From the NCBI RefSeq assembly GCF_905171765.1, contig NC_053389.1:212728624-212792623 (forward strand): 64,000 bases of DNA. The letters are read 5' to 3'. Of the stretch, positions 1 through 11,002 are shown piece after piece. The position numbers and the translations under genes were made by a program. Under the pieces are notes generated by a model that saw only the letters and a list, made by a program, of their open reading frames with translations, had not been told where the DNA came from and did not search any database. The DNA comes from Bufo bufo. Its lineage: Eukaryota > Chordata > Amphibia > Anura > Bufonidae. Within the stretch, counting starts at the first letter, position 1, and every line of letters begins with the position of its first letter.

Positions 1-990
1 GGATTCTGGGTTATCTAGGACTGTCTAGTCCCGTCAAGTCTGCGCCACTTGCATTTTCTCCCTCCCCTCCCCCATATCTGTCCTGATCATACAGATAGGT
101 TGCGAGTAGGGGAGGTATACTGTACCCTTTACCCCTGTCCCCCGACGAGTTGTGGGGTTTGCCATAGGCAACTACCTATAGTTCCTTTATTTTAGGACAT
201 ATATAGCATCCTTTTACTCTCCAACGAAACGCGTAGGGACACAGAGTATTTATCTACACTAGTGTAGGATTTTCTGATACATCTATCCACATTAGCACCC
301 ATATCCCCTTCCCTCTCTCTCTCATTGGCTGACCCAGGCCATTTGAGCCCCATAGGGCCTTTCCCTTTTTCCCGTCCTTACAGGGCTATCTAAGGTCACT
401 GTTTTTAGGGCTAGGTTCCGGACGGGGCCACCCCTTGCGGGGATCGGACCCCGTATTAGCAGGCACTTTAGGGCAGCTTTAGGCCAAGTAGGGCAACACC
501 AGGGACAGTTTCTTCCCTGTGGCCCTCCTGCACTAAGTGACCATCATCCTGCACAAAGGGACGCATTCATACGTGCGAACATCTCCCCTAAGGGCACTGG
601 ACCGGCTGGTCCTCTTGCCCATCCACCGGTAAGACCTACCCTTTCTTTTTTGCCTCCCTGGCATGCTTATAGACCACGGCACAAGCCACGGTCTTCAGTA
701 CCAGCGCTATCTTGCTTACTTACGCTTATTGGTCAAGCACTCACGTCCCGCCCCACCCCGGGACGTGCCTGTTCATTTGACCATTGGGTGTACCTGTCAC
801 ACCAGGTCCCCTGTTCTTTTGTGTCTACGTTTTGTTTGTCAGGTAGGGGTCCTTTTCCCAGGTGGGTTTTATAACTATCCTATTAAAAGTTAGGTTTTAA
901 AACGTCACTACCCCTTTTTTTACATTTTTTCTGTCTATTTACGAGTAGTCTATTTTGGGGTAAACCCCAAGGGACCACCCTTCATTATTT
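1..990 (+). repeat. PLE1 pseudo-LTR (left copy, cut by window edge)
   Basis: This block recurs almost base for base at 5240-6229, an offset of 5239 bp, so it is one of two direct repeats flanking the PLE1 coding region. Penelope-like elements are known to carry such pLTRs because of tandem or partial-tandem insertion. The repeat ends about 20 bp before the ORF1 ATG at 1012. It is CT-rich and contains a hammerhead-like fold at 135-244. Short open frames at 650-893 occur in both copies but resemble nothing coding. The true left end lies outside the window. Confidence 0.85.
135..244 (+). ncRNA. hammerhead-like ribozyme motif in PLE1 pLTR
   Basis: The order matches a type I hammerhead. Stem I 5' strand CTGTCCC (135-141) is followed by core CCGACGA (142-148), where CTGANGA is canonical, so U4 is changed to C. 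Stem II pairs GTTG (149-152) with CAAC (222-225) around a ~70-nt insert. GAA (226-228) leads into mini stem III ACGCGT (229-234), then A235 as the cleavage-site base, and GGGACA (236-241) pairs back to TGTCCC. Penelope elements are known to encode hammerheads in pLTRs. The core change and very large loop make activity uncertain. Confidence 0.45.
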
Positions 991-1011
991 TTCTGTTACC
1001 CATTAGGGGAC

Positions 1012-1839
1012 ATGGCAGGTTTCCTGACCACGGGCCTAGATAGAGATTCGTGGCTCACTGAAGCCCAAACTGTCTTCTCAGAACAGGCCTTCACCCAAAA
1101 AAAGTACACTCCCACCCTGAACGGGGCGTTTACAGAACTTACCCGGATATACAAGGAACACATCAGTTCATGGTGGGAGGTACAGGCATTAGAAAACTAT
1201 ATCAAACAAGGGATAGTCCCCCGAGGCCTTCGCATATCACTTAATCCATCCAGCCGGATCAAAAATCCAGGGTTATTAAAGAAGTGGGAGAAGGAGGCCA
1301 CCGCCAGTTCCCTGCGGTTCATGCAGTTACTGCTAGATGAAGAAAGGGCACTACTTACAAGAGCAGAGGGGAATTTAGCGGATCAAATCGAGACCACCAA
1401 AAAATTCAAACAAGAGGCCGATTTTAGTACCAAAGAGAACCAGTTACAGAATACAATAGAAAGGTACCAATACCATCTGAAGGAACGAAAACACAGGCAG
1501 TTCGCTAGGGATTCCCAGGAATTCAAGGAGAACAAGGCCTATTTATTCCTCACTGCCCCAGACTATTCTCAAAGAACGGACGTGTCTTCCACCGATACCG
1601 ACGTCTCAGATAGTGAGAGGGATAGATACCCTAGAACTAGAGGACGTGGGCGTGGTAGATCTAGACGCCGGGGAGGTCGGGGCGGTCGCTATAACACCTA
1701 CCAGTCATACGACCAAGTACCATGCGCGCCTATCAACCAACAACCCTCTGCTCCGCAACCTTCATCATCTGCCTCTTTTTTAGAACAAACTATGCACTAC
1801 CCACTCCAAAACCGCAACATCAACCCTCCACCCAACTAG
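1012..1839 (+). CDS. PLE1 ORF1, coiled-coil/RG-rich protein
   Basis: A 275-residue frame starts at an ATG about 20 bp after the pLTR. The middle is strongly helical and charged (roughly residues 90-180) with coiled-coil character. The C-terminal third has an acidic/serine patch, then an RG-rich tract (GRGRGRSRRRGGRGGR) typical of RNA binding. A clear homologue sits at 60149-60889 in PLE2, with the shared start MAGFL-TG and the shared block YQYHLKERKH. Only the homology and position mark it as ORF1; its function, perhaps as an RNA-binding partner of the reverse transcriptase, is inferred. It overlaps ORF2 by 118 nt in another frame. Confidence 0.75.
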   Translation: MAGFLTTGLDRDSWLTEAQTVFSEQAFTQKKYTPTLNGAFTELTRIYKEHISSWWEVQALENYIKQGIVPRGLRISLNPSSRIKNPGLLKKWEKEATASSLRFMQLLLDEERALLTRAEGNLADQIETTKKFKQEADFSTKENQLQNTIERYQYHLKERKHRQFARDSQEFKENKAYLFLTAPDYSQRTDVSSTDTDVSDSERDRYPRTRGRGRGRSRRRGGRGGRYNTYQSYDQVPCAPINQQPSAPQPSSSASFLEQTMHYPLQNRNINPPPN

Positions 1840-4187
1840 TAGGGCATACTGAAGATAAACTAGTCATTAACCTCTCATCCCGTCCCTTAACAGAGACAGA
1901 GTATAAGGTACTCAGACGAGGCTTGTCTTTTGTCCCTACCACGCAATTTGATCTTTTCCGCTGGACCAAGGATCTCCACCTGTTCGCCCGTAAGTTGAAG
2001 TGGCACAAATACTTCAAGCTCAAAGACAAGAAGGAGAGCCGTGAGCTGGGCGTGCCGGTGGAGATCCTGAGTGATGTGCATTTTCTGTTCAACCTGGACA
2101 CTGTTCCAGACTGCCCAGATGGCACTGGTCCCTTCACCAATCTAAAAAACAGGAGCACCAAAATGCCTCCGGTGGGGGACATTTCCTGTGTGGACGTTTT
2201 TCTCAGACAGACTACCGCTGAGCTGTCCAAGATTACTACTAACCATATGAGATCCAATTGTAGCTGGAAGGAAAGACAAGCCATCTTAGAGTTGTCAAAG
2301 GACAGTAATATAGTGATCAAGCCCTCCGACAAAGGGGGGAATGTGGTCATACTGGACACCTCGGCCTACCGAGACATGTGCCTCACGCTTCTCAGAGACA
2401 AACAAGGCTACGAGATATTAACATCTGATCCGACCCCCAGACTCCAGCAGGAGCTAAGGGAGATCCTATCTAAAGCTAAAACAGATAGACTTATTAGCAG
2501 TGAGGAATTCGAATTCCTCTACCCAGCACATCCCATAATGGCCACGTTTTACGGCCTACCCAAGGTCCACAAGGGTACCTCGCCTCTCAAAGGCCGGCCC
2601 ATAGTGTCAGGGGTAGGTAGTCTCCCGCAAAACTGCGGAATCTATGTGGATCGCATATTAGGGCCCTTCGTGCAATCCCTCCCCTCGTATGTGATGGATA
2701 CAGGTGACTTACTCTCGAAACTTGAGCACCTCAACCTCGAACCTGGATGGTTCCTGGCTTCCATCGACGTTGAGGCCCTGTATTCTTCCATCCCCCACGA
2801 CAAGGGTCTTGCAGCCACTGCCCATTATCTGAGGGCTAGAGGTTCACAGTTCACGGCGCACAATGAGCTCGTTATCCATCTTTTGAACTTTGTGCTTACG
2901 AGCAATTGCTTCCTTTTTGACGGACGCATCTACCACCAGCTCAGGGGCACCGCGATGGGCAGCTCCTGCGCGCCATCGTATGCCAACTTGCTCCTGGGCT
3001 GGTGGGAAGAGACCACTGTCTTCAGTGACGTGCCTGGGTGGTACACGGAGTTCATCGTCCTCTGGGCCCGCTACATAGATGACATCTTCATCTTGTGGAG
3101 CGGCTCAGAGGACGACTTCGGTAGGCTGGTGGAAGAGTTAAATCACAACAGTATTAATCTGAGGTTTACTTCATCCATTGTACAGAACAACCTCCCCTTC
3201 CTTGATCTATGTATATCGAGAGACACTAAAGGGGGTTTACAGACCACCATATACCGCAAGGAGAGCTCCACCAATTCCCTGCTTCGCTGGGACAGCTGCC
3301 ATCCCGTCCCTTTGAAGCGGGGTATCCCTGTGGGCCAATACTTGCGGCTCAAACGTAACTGTTCTGACCAGCAAGAATTCACACGGCAGGCAGGTGAACT
3401 GAGAGAACGCTTCTTGGCACGGGGATACCCAGACAACACCCTCAGACAGGCCTACCAGCGAGCACAGCAGACGACGCGCACTAGACTGCTGCATCCAACT
3501 GGGGACCAGAAAGTGGAGAGCCCTAATGTACTAAGAGTTATAGGTACTTTTGACACTGCTGCAGCCAAAATTAAAGAGATTCTTGGACGGAACTGGAGCA
3601 CCATTTTGATGGACCCTGACCTGGTCGACGCAGTTAGCCCCCACCCGTCAGTGACCTTTAGGAGGGGGACTAATCTGCGAGACCGTTTCGTCCACAGCCA
3701 CTATAATCCCCCTAAGAAAAATACGTGGCTGCCTAGTCCAGTCCGTGGTTGTTTTAGGTGCGGCCGCTGCACCTTCTGCAAATTCATCATACAGTGTAAG
3801 TCCCTGCCAGCGGATGCGGAGGGCTTTATCCATCATATCCGCGATTTCATCAATTGCCGCACCACTGGGGTTATCTACCTTCTAACCTGTGAGTGCGGCA
3901 TGAGATATGTGGGCAAGACCCGCAGGGAGCTGCGGGTACGCATAGGTGAACACATGGGGGATATCCGCAAGAACAGGGATACCCCAGTGGCAAGACACGT
4001 TCATTCTGCCCACGACGGACGCCAATCAGTCATCACTTTCATAGGCCTAGAACACATTAGGAGACCACCAAGAGGGGGAGACTGGGACAAAAAGATCCTC
4101 CAGAGGGAGTCCTGGTGGATTTTTAAACTTAAGACCACCCAACCCCTCGGCCTGAATGACCAATTACAATATGGCTGTTTCCTGTGA
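1722..4187 (+). CDS. PLE1 ORF2: Penelope-type reverse transcriptase with GIY-YIG endonuclease
   Basis: This 821-residue open frame has no internal stop. Penelope RT signatures are visible: FYGLPKVHKG...GRPIVSG, the SIDVEALYSSIP motif A, LRGTAMGSSCAPSYANLLL (motif B), and catalytic YIDD at about residues 451-454. A cysteine cluster (CFRCGRCTFC) precedes the C-terminal GIY-YIG nuclease, which begins near residue 716 (GVIYLL, then YVGKT and R-x3-RIGEH). This is the Neptune-like arrangement known from vertebrates. The protein would nick target DNA and prime reverse transcription there. The ATG at 1722 lies inside ORF1; the conserved region starts around residue 45, so expression by frameshift or reinitiation is possible. 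The frame is -1 relative to ORF1. Confidence 0.92.
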   Translation: MRAYQPTTLCSATFIICLFFRTNYALPTPKPQHQPSTQLVGHTEDKLVINLSSRPLTETEYKVLRRGLSFVPTTQFDLFRWTKDLHLFARKLKWHKYFKLKDKKESRELGVPVEILSDVHFLFNLDTVPDCPDGTGPFTNLKNRSTKMPPVGDISCVDVFLRQTTAELSKITTNHMRSNCSWKERQAILELSKDSNIVIKPSDKGGNVVILDTSAYRDMCLTLLRDKQGYEILTSDPTPRLQQELREILSKAKTDRLISSEEFEFLYPAHPIMATFYGLPKVHKGTSPLKGRPIVSGVGSLPQNCGIYVDRILGPFVQSLPSYVMDTGDLLSKLEHLNLEPGWFLASIDVEALYSSIPHDKGLAATAHYLRARGSQFTAHNELVIHLLNFVLTSNCFLFDGRIYHQLRGTAMGSSCAPSYANLLLGWWEETTVFSDVPGWYTEFIVLWARYIDDIFILWSGSEDDFGRLVEELNHNSINLRFTSSIVQNNLPFLDLCISRDTKGGLQTTIYRKESSTNSLLRWDSCHPVPLKRGIPVGQYLRLKRNCSDQQEFTRQAGELRERFLARGYPDNTLRQAYQRAQQTTRTRLLHPTGDQKVESPNVLRVIGTFDTAAAKIKEILGRNWSTILMDPDLVDAVSPHPSVTFRRGTNLRDRFVHSHYNPPKKNTWLPSPVRGCFRCGRCTFCKFIIQCKSLPADAEGFIHHIRDFINCRTTGVIYLLTCECGMRYVGKTRRELRVRIGEHMGDIRKNRDTPVARHVHSAHDGRQSVITFIGLEHIRRPPRGGDWDKKILQRESWWIFKLKTTQPLGLNDQLQYGCFL

Positions 4188-5239
4188 TCCCCTCCTAGGT
4201 CAGCTTACTGTACATTATATACAGCATTAGCACACAGTCTTTTTAAGATTGGCTACCTGCAGCATGGACCATATACACTTACCGCTTGCATACTTCTCTC
4301 CCCTCCCACTGGGACCTTATGTGTCTGGAGCCTTACCCTTAATTATCTCCACCATGCCTAATTCGCATATCGCGGTTTCCATCTCTGACCCCATACATGC
4401 CAGATATACCATGGGCTGATTTCTCATGGTACGGACCAAATCAACCTGGGGGCCGCTCTGCGATATGCGATATGGGATATGTCATCACTATTCTAGCAGG
4501 GGGAAGTTATATTCCAGCTATGCCCCCCGTTTGATGGTTTGATTGTCTGTTTGATTGACTTTCAATCGGTAGCGACTCTCTGTAGTTAGTCTCCTACCCT
4601 AATGTATAGCCGTGCGCTGTTTGGCCTATATTGCTGTTATTATTTCTTTCTATGCCCGCCAATGGACTGCCAAATAAGTCCCCTCCTTGGTCCCATGCTG
4701 GGGTGGATTGCCACTCTCTTCCCCCAGCATCGGTACGTATGCTGTTGTAGGGGCTGGACTATGACACATAGCAGCCACTCCCATACTTACAGCTGGACAG
4801 CTCCTGCAGCGATCCGTCACTGCCACGCCCCCATCACATGACTAATATGGGCAGGCGTGACGTAGTGAGTTCACAACGTGATGCGGCTGCCAGCTCTATT
4901 ATCTGCGCATGCGCATTCAAGGACGCGTCCGTCCGCGTCACGTGACACCTTCCCAAGCACGTGAGCGGCGGCGGCGCCCACTGCGCATGCGTTCAGGACC
5001 TCCTACCTCACATTTAAACCTCTCAGCGCGCCCTTTTGCGCTGTCAGACGCCAGGCAGATGGTCGGCACCTGTATCTGCTGTGCCGCATCCTATGAGGAG
5101 AAGTCACATGACCCCCATGCCTAACAGTGAGTAACTTCATTCAACATGCCATCAGACTGAGTGCCATATTATGCAACCATATCTAGGTATTGCGCGCCCC
5201 AGACTGACTGCACCACTATGTGTTTTCTCTCATTTTATA
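4188..5239 (+). other. PLE1 3' region between ORF2 and right pLTR
   Basis: No convincing coding sequence is present. The segment from about 4850 to 5110 is CpG-rich with many CGCATGCGC-like palindromes and may act as promoter sequence for the downstream pLTR and the next tandem unit; that role is inferred from composition only. Confidence 0.5.
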
Positions 5240-6229
5240 GGATTCTGGGTTATCTAGGACTGTCTAGTCCCGTCAAGTCTGCGCCACTTGCATTTTCTCC
5301 CTCCCCTCCCCCATATCTGTCCTGATCATACAGATAGGTTGCGAGTAGGGGAGGTATACTGTACCCTTTACCCCTGTCCCCCGACGAGTTGTGGGGTTTG
5401 CCATAGGCAACTACCTATAGTTCCTTTATTTTAGGACATATATAGCATCCTTTTACTCTCCAACGAAACGCGTAGGGACACAGAGTATTTATCTACACTA
5501 GTGTAGGATTTTCTGATACATCTATCCACATTAGCACCCATATCCCCTTCCCTCTCTCTCTCATTGGCTGACCCAGGCCATTTGAGCCCCATAGGGCCTT
5601 TCCCTTTTTCCCGTCCTTACAGGGCTATCTAGGGTCACTGTTTTTAGGGCTAGGTTCCGGACGGGGCCACCCCTTGCGGGGATCGGACCCCGTATTAGCA
5701 GGCACTTTAGGGCAGCTTTAGGCCAAGTAGGGCAACACCAGGGACAGTTTCTTCCCTGTGGCCCTCCTGCACTAAGTGACCATCATCCTGCACAAAGGGA
5801 CGCATTCATACGTGCGAACATCTCCCCTAAGGGCACTGGACCGGCTGGTCCTCTTGCCCATCCACCGGTAAGACCTACCCTTTCTTTTTTGCCTCCCTGG
5901 CATGCTTATAGACCACGGCACAAGCCACGGTCTTCAGTACCAGCGCTATCTTGCTTACTTACGCTTATTGGTCAAGCACTCACGTCCCGCCCCACCCCGG
6001 GACGTGCCTGTTCATTTGACCATTGGGTGTACCTGTCACACCAGGTCCCCTGTTCTTTTGTGTCTATGTTTTGTTTGTCAGGTAGGGGTCCTTTTCCCAG
6101 GTGGGATTTATAACTATCCTATTAAAAGTTAGGTTTTAAAACGTCACTACCCCTTTTTTTACATTTTTTCTGTCTATTTACGAGTAGTCTATTTTGGGGT
6201 AAACCCCAAGGGACCACCCTTCATTATTT
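5240..6229 (+). repeat. PLE1 pseudo-LTR (right copy)
   Basis: This is the direct repeat of 1-990 with only a few substitutions. It stops at TTCATTATTT, the same point that lies ~20 bp before ORF1 in the left unit. PLE2 pLTRs likewise stop ~10 bp before their ORF1 start, so this looks like the natural 3' end of the element rather than a truncation. The next base is inside a Tc1 element. Confidence 0.88.
5374..5483 (+). ncRNA. hammerhead-like motif, second PLE1 pLTR
   Basis: This is the same fold as at 135-244 (offset 5239): CTGTCCC, CCGACGA core variant, GTTG/CAAC stem II, GAAACGCGTA and GGGACA. Both copies keep the same U4-to-C change, so it predates the duplication or was copied with it. 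Confidence 0.45.
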
Positions 6230-7782
6230 AACACTTAAACAACACAATGTAACTCCAAGTCAATCACACTTCTGTGAAATCAAACTGTACACTTAGGAAG
6301 CAACACTGAGTGACAATCAATTTCACATGCTGTTGTGCAAATGGGATAGACAACAGGTGGAAATTATAGGCAATTAGCAAGACACCCCCAATAAAGGAGT
6401 GGTTCTGCAGGTGGTGACCTGACCACTTCTCAGTTCCTATGCTTCCTGGCTGATGTTTTGGTCACTTTTGAATGCTGGCAGTGCTTTCACTCTAGTGGTA
6501 GCATGAGACGGAGTCTACAACCCACACAAGTGGCTCAGGTAGTGCAGCTTATCCAGGATGGCACAGCAATGCGAGCTGTGGCAAGAAGGTTTGCTGTGTC
6601 TGTCAGCGTAGTGTCCAGAGCATGGAGGCGCTACCAGGAGACAGGCCAGTACATCAGGAGACGTGGAGGAGGCCGTAGGAGGGCAACAACCCAGCAGCAG
6701 GACCGCTACCTCCGCCTTTGTGCAAGGAGGAACAGGAGGAGCACTGCCAGAGCCCTGCAAAATGACCTCCAGCAGGCCACAAATGTGCATGTGTCTGATC
6801 AAACGGTCAGAAACAGACTCCATGAAGGTGATAGGAGGGCCCGAAGTCCACAGGTGGGGGTTGTTCTTACAGCCCAACACCGTGCAGGACGTTTGGCATT
6901 TGCCAGAAAACACCAAGATTGGCAAATTTGCCACTAGCGCCCTGTGCTCTTCACAGATGAAAGCAGGTTCACACTGAGCACATGTGACAGACGTGACAGA
7001 GTCTGGAGACGCCGTGGAGAACGTTCTGCTGCCTGCAACATCAGCATGACCGGTTAGGCATTGGGTCAGTAATGGTGTGGGGTGGCATTTCTTTGGAGGG
7101 CCGCACAGCCCTCCATGTGCTCGCCAGAGGTAGCCTGACTGCCATTAGGTACCGAGATGAGATCCTCAGACCCCTTGTGAGACCATATGCTGGTGCGGTT
7201 GGCCCTGGGTTCCACCTAATGCAAGACAATGCTAGACCTCATGTGGCTGGAGTGTGTCAGCAGTTCCTGCAAGACGAAGGCATTGATGCTATGGACTGGC
7301 CCGCCCGTTCCCCAGACCTGAATCCAATTGAGCACATCTGGGACATCATGTCTCGCTCTATCCACCAACGTCACGTTGCACCACAGATTGTCCAGGAGTT
7401 GGCAGATGCTTTAGTCCAGGTCTGGGAGGAGATCCCTCAGGAGACCGTCCGCCACCTCATCAGGAGCATGCACAGGCGTTGTAGGGAGGTCATACAGGCA
7501 CGTGGAGGCCACACACACTACTGAGCCTCATTTTGACTTGTTGTAAGGACATTACATCAAAGTTGGTTCAGCCTGTAGTGTGTTTTTCCACTTTAATTTT
7601 GAGGGTGACTCCAAATCCAGATCTCCATAGGTTGAAAAATTTGATTTCCATTTTTTTTTTGTGTGTGATTTTGTTGTCAGCACATTCAACTATGTAAAGA
7701 ACAAAGTATTTCAGAAGAATATTTAATTAGTTCAGATCTAGGATGTGTTATTTGTGTGTTCCCTTTATTTTTTTGAGCAGTG
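6230..7782 (+). mobile_element. Tc1-like element D, copy 1 (5' end missing)
   Basis: The copy aligns with the complete element at 49845-51426. It starts inside that element at AACACTTAAACAACAC, lacking the outer ~25 bp of the left TIR, and ends normally at TTTTTTGAGCAGTG followed by TA. PLE1 sequence sits immediately to its left, which fits insertion of PLE1 into this Tc1 copy. Confidence 0.85.
6458..7524 (+). pseudogene. Tc1-like DD34E transposase, broken
   Basis: The N-terminal helix-turn-helix region ([20 protein letters not shown]) and the DDE catalytic core (MQDNARPHV, SPDLNPIEHIWD) are recognisable. Relative to the copy at 50097-51167, the frame is broken by TGG-to-TAG at about 6935 and by a 4-bp deletion near 7043 that shifts the frame; the C-terminal part resumes at 7072. 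Spacing between the second D and the E is 34. The protein would have catalysed cut-and-paste transposition into TA. It is not functional here. Confidence 0.88.
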
Positions 7783-7784
7783 TA

Positions 7785-8878
7785 TATTAGACTACCTTTT
7801 AAATGTGTGCCTTAGAAAAATTAAGACACCTCAACTCAATGTTATCTTATTTGCAATTTTGCCTAATCTACTTACTGTGCAATAACATTATCCTACATAT
7901 ATTATTTTATATGTTTACCCTCTGAGAAATACGTAATATATAGACCCTTTCTAAATCTAGCCAATATTGACCACTAGCTGATCCTTATTGGGTCCCTCCC
8001 ATTCATCCTTGGCTTCAGTTTTATGATGGACAGGGTATCTGTATAATGGTAATCATGTGTTATTGATCTGTGCATAATCACATTTACTATTTATGTCAGA
8101 GAATGCTAATTTAATAATATGGTTCTCCTTATTTACCTTCATATTTCTTAAGAGTTAAAATTGGATACAGAATTGGTGTGTAATGCTATTACAAGATTTT
8201 TTTATGCTACATATTTTAATGCCAGACTTAATGATTAATTTGATGGTACAAGATATTTAAATGATCTGTAAGTGGATCTTGTTATTTCAAAGTAAATGTT
8301 ATTTAATGCTAAAGTAATGGTTTATTTACTTTAACTTGCTATTGCAATATCAGTGCTACTTGCACTTAAGCATTAAATTATTGTCTTAAATGAATGCAAG
8401 AAATTTTATTTATGAACATATAACAGAATTTTAAGCTATATCAATACATATGAACATGCATCAGACGGTGTAGTTAAAAGAAAATTTACTGCAAAAAATA
8501 TATTGTCATATCTGTACTAGTGAGCACATTGTTTAAAGACTTTTCACTGCAAAAACTGCATACTTATGCGCGTGTTAATGAACAGATTACTGCATCAAAA
8601 ATATTTTATTGCAAAAACTGCATTACTACCAAAGTAAATTGTCAATATCAGTATGCACTGTGTTTGTTCAAGGGGAAGGTCATTTAATTGTGCCTCTGTC
8701 TATAAATTAAAGAAAATACACTTGCAATGTTGCTAGCACCATTTAAAAATTTTTGTACCACAGCTTTGACTTTCCATTTATAAGCCTCATTTATAAGACT
8801 GTTCCATTTATAGGCCTCATAATAAAATGTTTGGAAAATGGAAGAGTAGAAAACCAAAGACTCTTGCCTCATGCAAGA
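7785..8878. other. AT-rich interval without recognisable features
   Basis: This is low-GC sequence with no convincing ORF, TIR or tandem array. Repeated phrases such as GCAAAAACTGCAT appear two or three times around 8500-8630 but do not form an ordered repeat. Confidence 0.5.
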
Positions 8879-9028
8879 TTCCCTTACGTCCTCAACAGCA
8901 GCACAGATGGGGTTAACTGCCCCTGTGTAATGGTAGGACCGGCGGAATTTTAATGAGCCCAAGAACCAATAAACGATCTTCAGCTCCCTGAAAGGGAGGA
9001 GATCACCCCCCAGCCCACCGTGTTTTTT
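8879..9028 (+). repeat. DIRS left inverted terminal repeat
   Basis: From TTCCCTTACGTCCTC to CCCACCGTGTTTTT this is the reverse complement of the right end (14098-14243) with scattered differences. The outermost ~34 bp is complemented again at 13980-14013 inside the element. Confidence 0.9.
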
Positions 9029-9766
9029 TCTGTCCTCTGGACAGGTGGACTGGCGTGTCGCTCCCTCTCTGGGAGCTGAAGATTGCTTAGGGGTTCTTTT
9101 CCCCTTCTTAAGCTTAGCTCGCTTTCTATGGATCTCAGTGCCTTTATTTTAGGCCTGATCATGGCGATTTCGGTCTGGGGTACCGTCGGGGAGGGGGGCG
9201 TCCCCTCCCCTCTTCTCTCATCATCTGTAGACGGTGCTCCGTCCCTCCGTTACCGCATGTGTGCGGCGCTATGGGCGCCGCCATTTTCCGGAAGTGACGC
9301 GCCCTAGGTGCGCTACGTCACTTCCGGTTTTCCGAAGCGTTGCGGTGATGTATAAAACTCACCATTCTTTTAAACTGTCTCCCTAGAAGGACATCCTGGA
9401 CTTAGGATTAGTCTGGGGAGACAATTTTTGTATAGGTAGAGCCAGTATAGGCTCTGGTTTTTCTACAAAAAAAAAAGGGAGTGGTGCTGATCTCGTTTTA
9501 GGAACCCGCCCATTGGGCGGGGCTTTCTCCTTTTAAGCGCCCAGAGCCCATCAGTCAGTGCTCTGGTTGCGTTGCTTTCACAAGTTAGCTCCAGAGCTCT
9601 CCTGTGCTTTGTGATATTCCTGCAGTATTGCTTTGCTTGGGTTTTGTACTTCCTCTTCTTTCAGCTCTATTTCTTCTAGTGCTGGTGGGCCCCCTTAAGG
9701 TCTGGTTTTCTCCACCTCCTGATATTGTAGGTGTTATGACCTGTTTTGTTTCTTCCATTACAGACT
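9029..9766 (+). promoter_or_regulatory. DIRS 5' leader
   Basis: This is non-coding sequence before gag. It ends in a pyrimidine-rich stretch followed by CAG (TTTCTTCCATTACAG) just 3 bp before the gag ATG, which resembles a splice acceptor; that reading is inference. No clear TATA box was assigned. Confidence 0.4.
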
Positions 9767-10981
9767 ATGGCTTCCCCTAAGGAGCAGGATCAGCGGAAGG
9801 CTGGGGCCAAGAGGAAGCATTTGCCATGTTACGAATGTAACACACCCCTAGATGACAGCTGTCCTTACTCCAGATGTGAGAGTTGTCGCACGGCATCCAC
9901 GGAACCCACGATGCAGGAGATGTTCCAATGGACCAAGACATACGTGGATGATTCCATCAAGGGAGTAGTTCAGCTGCTTAATGAGAGGCTACCAGGTCCC
10001 TCTCAGACTCCCATGGAGGTGGTCGCACCGGTCGAAAGACCTACCCCCTGTTCAGTGGGGTCTTCTTCTTCTGAGGAAGAAGAATCTACTTCTTGCTTTT
10101 TCCCTCCAGAAAAGACGCAGAAGTTACTCAAGTCCATCAGGTCGGGGGACCAGGATGTTGACATGGGGGAGTCCTCCGATCCCGCCGGTCGGACACAGCG
10201 TGTCTTTAGAGCGGATGAGACCCTCCTCTCTGTGATGCGCACAGAGTGGAAAAAGCCTGAGAAGGGTCCAGTGCTTACCAGAAAATTCAGACTCATGTAC
10301 CCGATGGCTAAACCCTTGGTGGAATCGTGGGGTTCCGTTCCCAAGGTGGACATGGCTAAAGCCAAGTTGTCCCGGCGCACTCTAGTCCCTGCAGATGATG
10401 GGTCTAGCCTGCAGGACCCTCTAGACCGGGGGGCAGAGTGCACCCTTAGGAGGGGTTACGCGGCGGCCGCTGCCTCCGCATCTACTTCCATTGCGGCCAC
10501 TGAGGTAGCCACCTATCTACGCTCTAGGCTTAATCAAATCCAGACGGATGTGGACCAGAGCGTATCAAGAGACGACATCCTGGCAGCCTTCAAGTCAGCC
10601 AACCTGGCTATGGACTTTTTAGTTGATTCCTCCCAGATGCAGCTGAAGCTGGCCGCCAAAACTATGGCCCTAGTTTCAGCTGCCCGCAGACCACTCTGGC
10701 TGAAACCGTGGATCGCGGATAACGCATCCAAGTTTAACCTTTGTGGGCTCCCCTTCGAACCAGATAGGTTATTCGGGTCCGAATTGGACAAAATAATGGA
10801 GGGGCTCTCCGATAAAAAAGGGAAGAGCCTCCCCCAGCAGCCCTTTAGGGGACGCCCCAGACAGGAAAAGAAGGGCGGAGGTCGTCCTAGGCAGCAGTCT
10901 AGGCGCAGAGATTGGGGGGGGCCGTCTCGTAAATATCCGAGATGCCCCCGCAAACCCACCAGGGAGGCAAAACCCTCCTGA
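9767..10981 (+). CDS. DIRS gag-like protein
   Basis: The frame encodes about 404 residues from the ATG at 9767; the same frame is open slightly upstream. Near the N-terminus is a cysteine cluster (CYECNTPLDDSCPYSRCESC), then a negatively charged serine-rich segment, then a central helical region. The C-terminus is basic and glycine/arginine-rich (GRPRQEKKGGGRPRQQSRRR), as expected for a nucleic-acid-binding Gag. It lies first in the DIRS element and ends in a single TGA at 10979-10981, after which its frame continues into the recombinase frame. Assignment rests on position and composition, since DIRS Gags are poorly conserved. Confidence 0.8.
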   Translation: MASPKEQDQRKAGAKRKHLPCYECNTPLDDSCPYSRCESCRTASTEPTMQEMFQWTKTYVDDSIKGVVQLLNERLPGPSQTPMEVVAPVERPTPCSVGSSSSEEEESTSCFFPPEKTQKLLKSIRSGDQDVDMGESSDPAGRTQRVFRADETLLSVMRTEWKKPEKGPVLTRKFRLMYPMAKPLVESWGSVPKVDMAKAKLSRRTLVPADDGSSLQDPLDRGAECTLRRGYAAAAASASTSIAATEVATYLRSRLNQIQTDVDQSVSRDDILAAFKSANLAMDFLVDSSQMQLKLAAKTMALVSAARRPLWLKPWIADNASKFNLCGLPFEPDRLFGSELDKIMEGLSDKKGKSLPQQPFRGRPRQEKKGGGRPRQQSRRRDWGGPSRKYPRCPRKPTREAKPS

Positions 10982-11002
10982 CTATGGGCCTCCTCGAGGC
11001 TC

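Noticed and set aside
650..893. Two short frames conserved between the PLE1 pLTR copies
   Set aside because: Conservation is explained by the pLTR duplication; the frames have no recognisable motifs and no counterpart in PLE2.
6225..6235. Deletion breakpoint between PLE1 and Tc1
   Set aside because: Both PLE families end their pLTR just before ORF1, so 6229 is more simply the natural element end, with insertion into the Tc1.
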